Of a stretch of 64,000 bases of DNA, positions 59,465-64,000 are shown in pieces. Position numbers and translations under genes: made by a program. The stretch comes from Rehmannia glutinosa. Taxonomy: Eukaryota > Streptophyta > Magnoliopsida > Lamiales > Orobanchaceae. Under the pieces are notes generated by a model that saw only the letters and a list, made by a program, of their open reading frames with translations, searched no databases and had not been told where the DNA came from. Position 1 is the first letter of the stretch. Each line of letters starts with the position of its first letter. The DNA is taken from assembly GCA_016081115.2 (NCBI GenBank), contig JABTTQ020001105.1:356521-420520 (forward strand). Reading direction: 5' to 3'.

Positions 59465-62400
59465 TTACCTATTTAACAGCTTGTTTGCAAGGCTTTTAGC
59501 ATGCTTCAAACTGTTGAACCTCTTGGCAACATCTTCATTGTGCAATGCAGTATTTAGGTAAAAGAATAAATCTCTGTAAGCCTTCTCAACGTCTTCTAAG
59601 GTTTCAATTGGTGCTGTTTGCAAGCAATTTGGAGGTAAATAAGCATCCTCTTCTGCATCTTCTGATTTATCAATGGGCGTTGAACAGTTCATTGACAACT
59701 TGTTCTTGTCTCGTTTGCATACTTCTACTTCTAATCTTGCTGCCATTGCACAGCAGCACGTCTAATACACGAGGATGGTAACTGCAATCAAGAATAAGCA
59801 TGACTGAAATATACACTCGGAACAAAATCACCAGAGCAAGCCGTGTATGGCAATATAGCCACAACTTCACTCCTGGAACTAAGCCTGCTTTAAACAAATA
59901 ATTTATGGTTTTTTGTTTTGGGGTGGGGGGGAGGGGATATAAATAGAGAGAAGCTTACTTGTGCAAGTTGTGCAACCTTAAATCCAAACTTCGGCTCAAA
60001 CACCAGGAGCGAGTTTGTAAAGGTAGGTTACATCATCATGATTCACAGTATCCATCTCCTGCTCAACGTTGAAGTCAGATTTGTCTCTTTATGAGGTGTC
60101 AAATACGAAACATGGTATGCTCCCACAGAGCCTGGGAATTCATTTCTGATGTCAGCTATTTCAGGATAATGAGTAACAAAGAGGACCATGCATCTTTTAT
60201 GCTCCAAAAGATAATGCAATGTGGCATAAGCAATGGCCACACCATCGTGTGTACTTGTGCCTCTCCCAAGTTCATCAATTATGACCAACAGGCGGGACGT
60301 GCAGTGTTGAAGAATGTGAGATGCCTCACTCAATTCTTCTAAGAAAGTGCTTTGCCCAGCTGAATACTGTCAGAAGCTCCCATTCGAGTGTAAATGCTAT
60401 CCAGCACATGCAATTTTGCTGATGATGCTAACGAAGCAACCAACCTAGATGAATCAGACGCACATTTTGATGTTTCTACCAAAGAGATTGACTTGTTCTA
60501 AATTCCGTATGACTAGTAAATAACAACAATTAATAAAGTGAAATAAAAGCTAAAATATTTCTCCAATAATAAAAGGGACAGAAAAATGTAAATCACAGTT
60601 AAGAATTGAAAAATTACATAGCCTGGTTGAGTAATTTTAAGAGATAACTAGCTTTTTTAATAATCAGACTAAACCTCAGGAGTAGTTTGGTAATTTACCT
60701 TTATTTTTATCTGGTTTAGCACATCAGTTTCACCAAATCCAGAAAGCGAAAAGGAAAAGGATATAGAAGGAAGGCATAGGGTATTGTAATCTTGATCCAT
60801 CCTCTTATCAATTGAAATAACTGAATTCACCGGCACATTCTAAACATTATTTAACCAAACATTTCTTTGCCACTCTCCTGTCCAAGTCCAATTATAGAAA
60901 GCAAGATGTAAGGCCGCCTATTTGGACCGACATTTCTCTACATGAGCTAAGAGGTTAAGCCCAATTCCAAGCCCACAAGATGGCTAAATACTTAGGCCCA
61001 ATTGTACATAAATTTTCTAGAGACTTGTAGGAGTTTTATAGAGATGGTAAGATGATTCAGATCATTCCTTTGTAAATATCTTGTAAGAATATTCTAGGGA
61101 CATTCCATGGAGAGTTCTAGAGAACTTCTCCCAACCGTAGGATCAAATGCATCACCACCGTCCATTTTGGAGGTGGAGTAGTATAAATAGAGGCATGACC
61201 TCATTTGTAAACCATCAAGCAATTGTAAGCAAGTTTGAGTGAATAATATAAGAGTTCTTTCCCAACTATCTTGTGTGCTTTACTTTGCCATCTTTCCTAC
61301 ACTTCTTCACACACAAACACTTCGGGGATGCTGACTTAGCACAGCGCTAGGGATCAAGTCCGTAACAAAGAGGACACATAAAAAAGGAAAAAAGCAGAGA
61401 AAAATAGAATGTGAAGGTAAAGAGAGGCTTAGGTTTTGTCAGGGAATTAAGGAGTCAGGTTCAAGAACTAAAAATGTCTACTTTTTCCCTTTTAGTTAAT
61501 AGAGCAGTATCAATCGGGTAATGGAGGAATTAAGGAATCAGGTTCAAGAACTAAAAATGTCTACTTTTTCCTTTTAGTTAATAGAGCAGGTTATCAATCG
61601 GGTAATGGAGTAGGAATTTCAACCTAAAATCTCCAGCCGTATCAGTTCGGATTGGGAAAAAAATCATGTTATGGCATCAAGAGATTGAAAGGCGTAACAT
61701 ATAGCCTGAGCGTTTCACTCGCATTATTTTTAATGCCCATCAGCTCCTCAGCATCCAACTCACTTATTTATTGCGGGAAACCATACCAAATAATATGATC
61801 AGTAAATGCAGCCATCAAAACACAAGACTAGCCCCTGAAAGCACTATTAGAGCTTGATGAATCTAATTTTGAATAACTATTTTCATAGCATCTGTTTCCA
61901 TCATTCTCAGGTTCTTTGAGCAGCATCATGCCAAAATGTAGCAAAGTCACACTGTCATGCAACATAATAATCCAAAAAATAATAATGATGGTGATTGTTC
62001 TAAAAATACCACCACGGGCGAATGTTTAGTAACTTGCCACTGGGTCTAAGGCAGCTGGGCAGCAGAAAAGTGTTTTGTGGGACAGACAATATAAGAGGCA
62101 CAATAAGAATGCATGCACAAAACTAGCAGGACTCATCATATATAGGAGCAGATGGCCTGTTAAACTATCTGAAAAGATAGATGAAAGCATATAAAATAGA
62201 GAGAATTGTTGTAATTATAGTCACTAACATTGGCGCACAAAGGTTAATATGTACCTGAGCCATGAGAGCTATAAGAGCAACTTGGCGAATATAGCAACTT
62301 TTTCCACCCATGTTTGGTCAGTAACAATGTGACAGTACTCCCCTTCAGCATGCAAATAGGTATCATTTGGAACAAAATTATCTTGCAAAATATTCTCCAT

Positions 62401-64000
62401 AACCTGGAAATATCAATAGCAGCATCAGGACTAAGTGGGTTGCAAAAAGAAAGATACTTGTCCAAACAAGAAGGTAATAAGATGTATTTAAGTACACGCT
62501 GGAAGAGCCTACAGAGAAAGAAACAACATTGTAGTCAGCACCTATATCATTATATCACGTTTTAGCGCTAAAGAGATAAACCCACCACAAACAATAGAGC
62601 TGAAATAGAAAAACAATCATCATGCACCAATCACGATAGATATCGGGGCATAAAATTATCACAAGCCTCCATATCTGTTATCAGTACAAAAATAACGTAA
62701 CTTGGTGAATAAGCATGATGCATAGTGTTGATTAATTATGCAATAAAAGTTATCTTTTCCTTGTTGTTTTGCATCACTATAATCCAGGGTCAAGGAAACA
62801 CAAAAGCATAACTCGAAAAAAACTTTCATTTTTCACGTGTGTCCTTAAATCAGGATGAACACAGTGACCAGTAAAAATTACAGTCAAACCCATTAATATC
62901 CCAAAAGTGAGTGTGGCAACTGAATGAAGACAAGGTTGACTGGCAGGTAAATATGCTCCACATATTTTACAGTTTAGGTTCAATAGAATATCAACACCCA
63001 TAAAATTCAATGTTTTGCATACAACAATAACCACAGAAGTTGGTACTTATAGCTGTAAATTTGTATCTCAAATAAAGAGTTAAACAAGCAGCTGGTATAC
63101 AAAAATCAAATTAAGATGTAGACACATACTGGATGTAAATCCGGAACTGATATTTATCTGAGCAGGCTCATCATCACTTACAAAAACAGGCGAACAAAAC
63201 TCTGCATAATGCGAGACAATTATTAGCATAAACCATTGCAAAGATGATGAATAGGAATTCACAATCATTCAACTACGGAACCTTATTCCTAGAAAGCATG
63301 GCAGCGAATACAGGCAATCCAGCGCGGCTAGTGCTTGAACAGCAGCCTGAAAATCAGAATAAAATCCAGCAAATGTCTTCAAAAACCCATCCCAAGTGGC
63401 TCGACAAACAACAGAGAGCTCCTCATTGCAGCCAACGTTAACTGGTCTAAAGCATTCAATACTTCAGGTGGGTGATACCGAATTGTTTTCTTGGTACTAT
63501 TTACTTTAACCCAGTCTGAAGGTACCTTCACATCAAGAGGGAGCTGCACATAAATCACATATCAATATAGGGAAGTAGAAGACACACCAAAGACTTAGAC
63601 CAAGAAATTTTTGAAAAGCAAAAACATCATTCTAGATAACCAAAACCAAATAATTAAGTTATAGATAAAGTTTAACACAAAGAAGACCGGATCATGCACG
63701 TTACCCCTCAACAAAATTTTATCTGTGCATATGAAATCAATGTTATGGCTTCTTCAAGGAGAAGTAATAAAAACTACAAATCCAACTCCATATTAACAGT
63801 GGCAATAGCTATGTCTTGTCCCAACTAAACAAAAAATCCTTGACCAACTAGAAGCAGCAACGAGAACAAAACTTTCAAATGGGGAAGAAGAAAACATCGG
63901 TATTTGAGAAGAATTTGAGAAGAGCAAATATGCATGACACTATGAACTGCAAAGGGAAATCATGTCTTCATTAAACGCCAGCAGAAAGATTTATGAACAT
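59465..64000 (-). CDS. MSH3: DNA mismatch repair ATPase MSH3, 3' half (partial)
   Basis: Minus-strand exons: 63282-63543 (VPSDWVKVNSTKKTIRYHPP, AAVQALAALDCLYSL), 63130-63201 (VFVSDDEPAQINI, then HP), 62255-62403 (VMENILQDNFVPNDTYLHAE, Walker A GPNMGGKS, CYIRQVALIALMAQ), 59959-60444 (AKLHVLDSIYTRMGASDSI, STFLEELSEASHIL, Walker B VIIDELGRGTSTHDG, VLFVTHYPEIADI, GFKVAQLAQ) and 59465-59781 (LPSSCIRRA, MAARLEVEVCKR, stop TAA). GAYHVSYLT and the SWDGFL-type region single out MSH3 among MutS homologues. MSH2-MSH3 repairs insertion-deletion loops in the nucleus. The N-terminal half lies beyond 64000. At least seven one-base losses interrupt the frame (about 59748, 60085, 60360, 62318, 63190, 63301, 63427), each in or beside a short run. 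Confidence 0.9.
60907..61367 (+). mobile_element. Probable solo LTR in an MSH3 intron
   Basis: A 461-bp unit starts TGTAAGGCCGCC and ends CCGTAACA, with AAGA on both sides (60903-60906, 61368-61371). It contains a promoter-like TATAAATAGAGG near 61182 and a downstream leader-like region, as plant LTRs do. No second LTR or internal domain is present. Confidence 0.55.
61444..61610. repeat. Tandem duplication, 83-84 bp x 2, in an MSH3 intron
   Basis: Units 61444-61526 and 61527-61610 both begin GAATTAAGGA and contain CAAGAACTAAAAATGTC. They differ by one substitution and small run-length or two-base indels. Confidence 0.9.

Noticed and set aside
1..64000. Search for CRISPR arrays, rRNA, tRNA genes, viral or plasmid genes
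   Set aside because: No regular spaced repeats, no rRNA-like blocks, no complete cloverleaf and no viral coding region seen apart from the Copia-type element.

Overview
The window is nuclear DNA of a flowering plant, most likely a eudicot. Genes are split by AT-rich GT-AG introns, the spacers are full of MITEs and retroelement pieces, and the gene families are plant ones (CLE peptide, MAPR/MSBP, plant SF1 with KH, zinc knuckles and RRM, SEND1/GEN nuclease, MSH3). No rRNA, tRNA, CRISPR array or bacterial-style operon was seen.

Layout. 1-11 kb (minus strand): first coding exon of an MBD protein (1402-1482), an intact CLE peptide precursor (2861-3121), a damaged candidate secreted-peptide gene with a repeated C-terminal motif (6979-7190) that has a 1.2-kb Mutator-like element at its 5' edge, and a membrane steroid-binding protein (8611-10979). 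As I recall, MBD13 and MSBP1 are also neighbours in Arabidopsis. 12.4-16.9 kb: a Copia-type LTR element with gag but no recognisable pol. 17.7-21.4 kb (plus): a two-exon gene for an 86-residue, probably mitochondrial complex I subunit. 21.4-33 kb: repeats, including a 1.8-kb palindrome. 33.4-41.4 kb (plus): two tandem copies of a kelch-like gene, with a degenerate beta-mannanase 3' end (minus) between them. 42-53 kb: a hAT element, a partial duplication of SEND1, then SEND1 itself (47.2-53.0 kb, plus, about 14 exons). 54.6-57.9 kb (minus): an SF1-like splicing factor. 59.5-64 kb (minus): the 3' half of MSH3, running off the right edge.

Two window-wide signals stand out. First, almost every recognisable conserved gene carries single-base frameshifts, and most look like the loss of one base from a short run (GG to G, CCC to CC, AAAA to AAA). 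Such a uniform pattern in unrelated genes points to residual long-read consensus error rather than independent gene death, so open reading frames here understate the real genes. Second, there are at least five tiny insertions in which a perfect 14-19 bp target duplication flanks only an oligo-A/T tract plus 3-6 other bases. They look like target-primed retrotransposition products truncated almost to the tail. The best candidates for undescribed biology are these tail-only insertions and the repeated-motif secreted peptide near the CLE gene.
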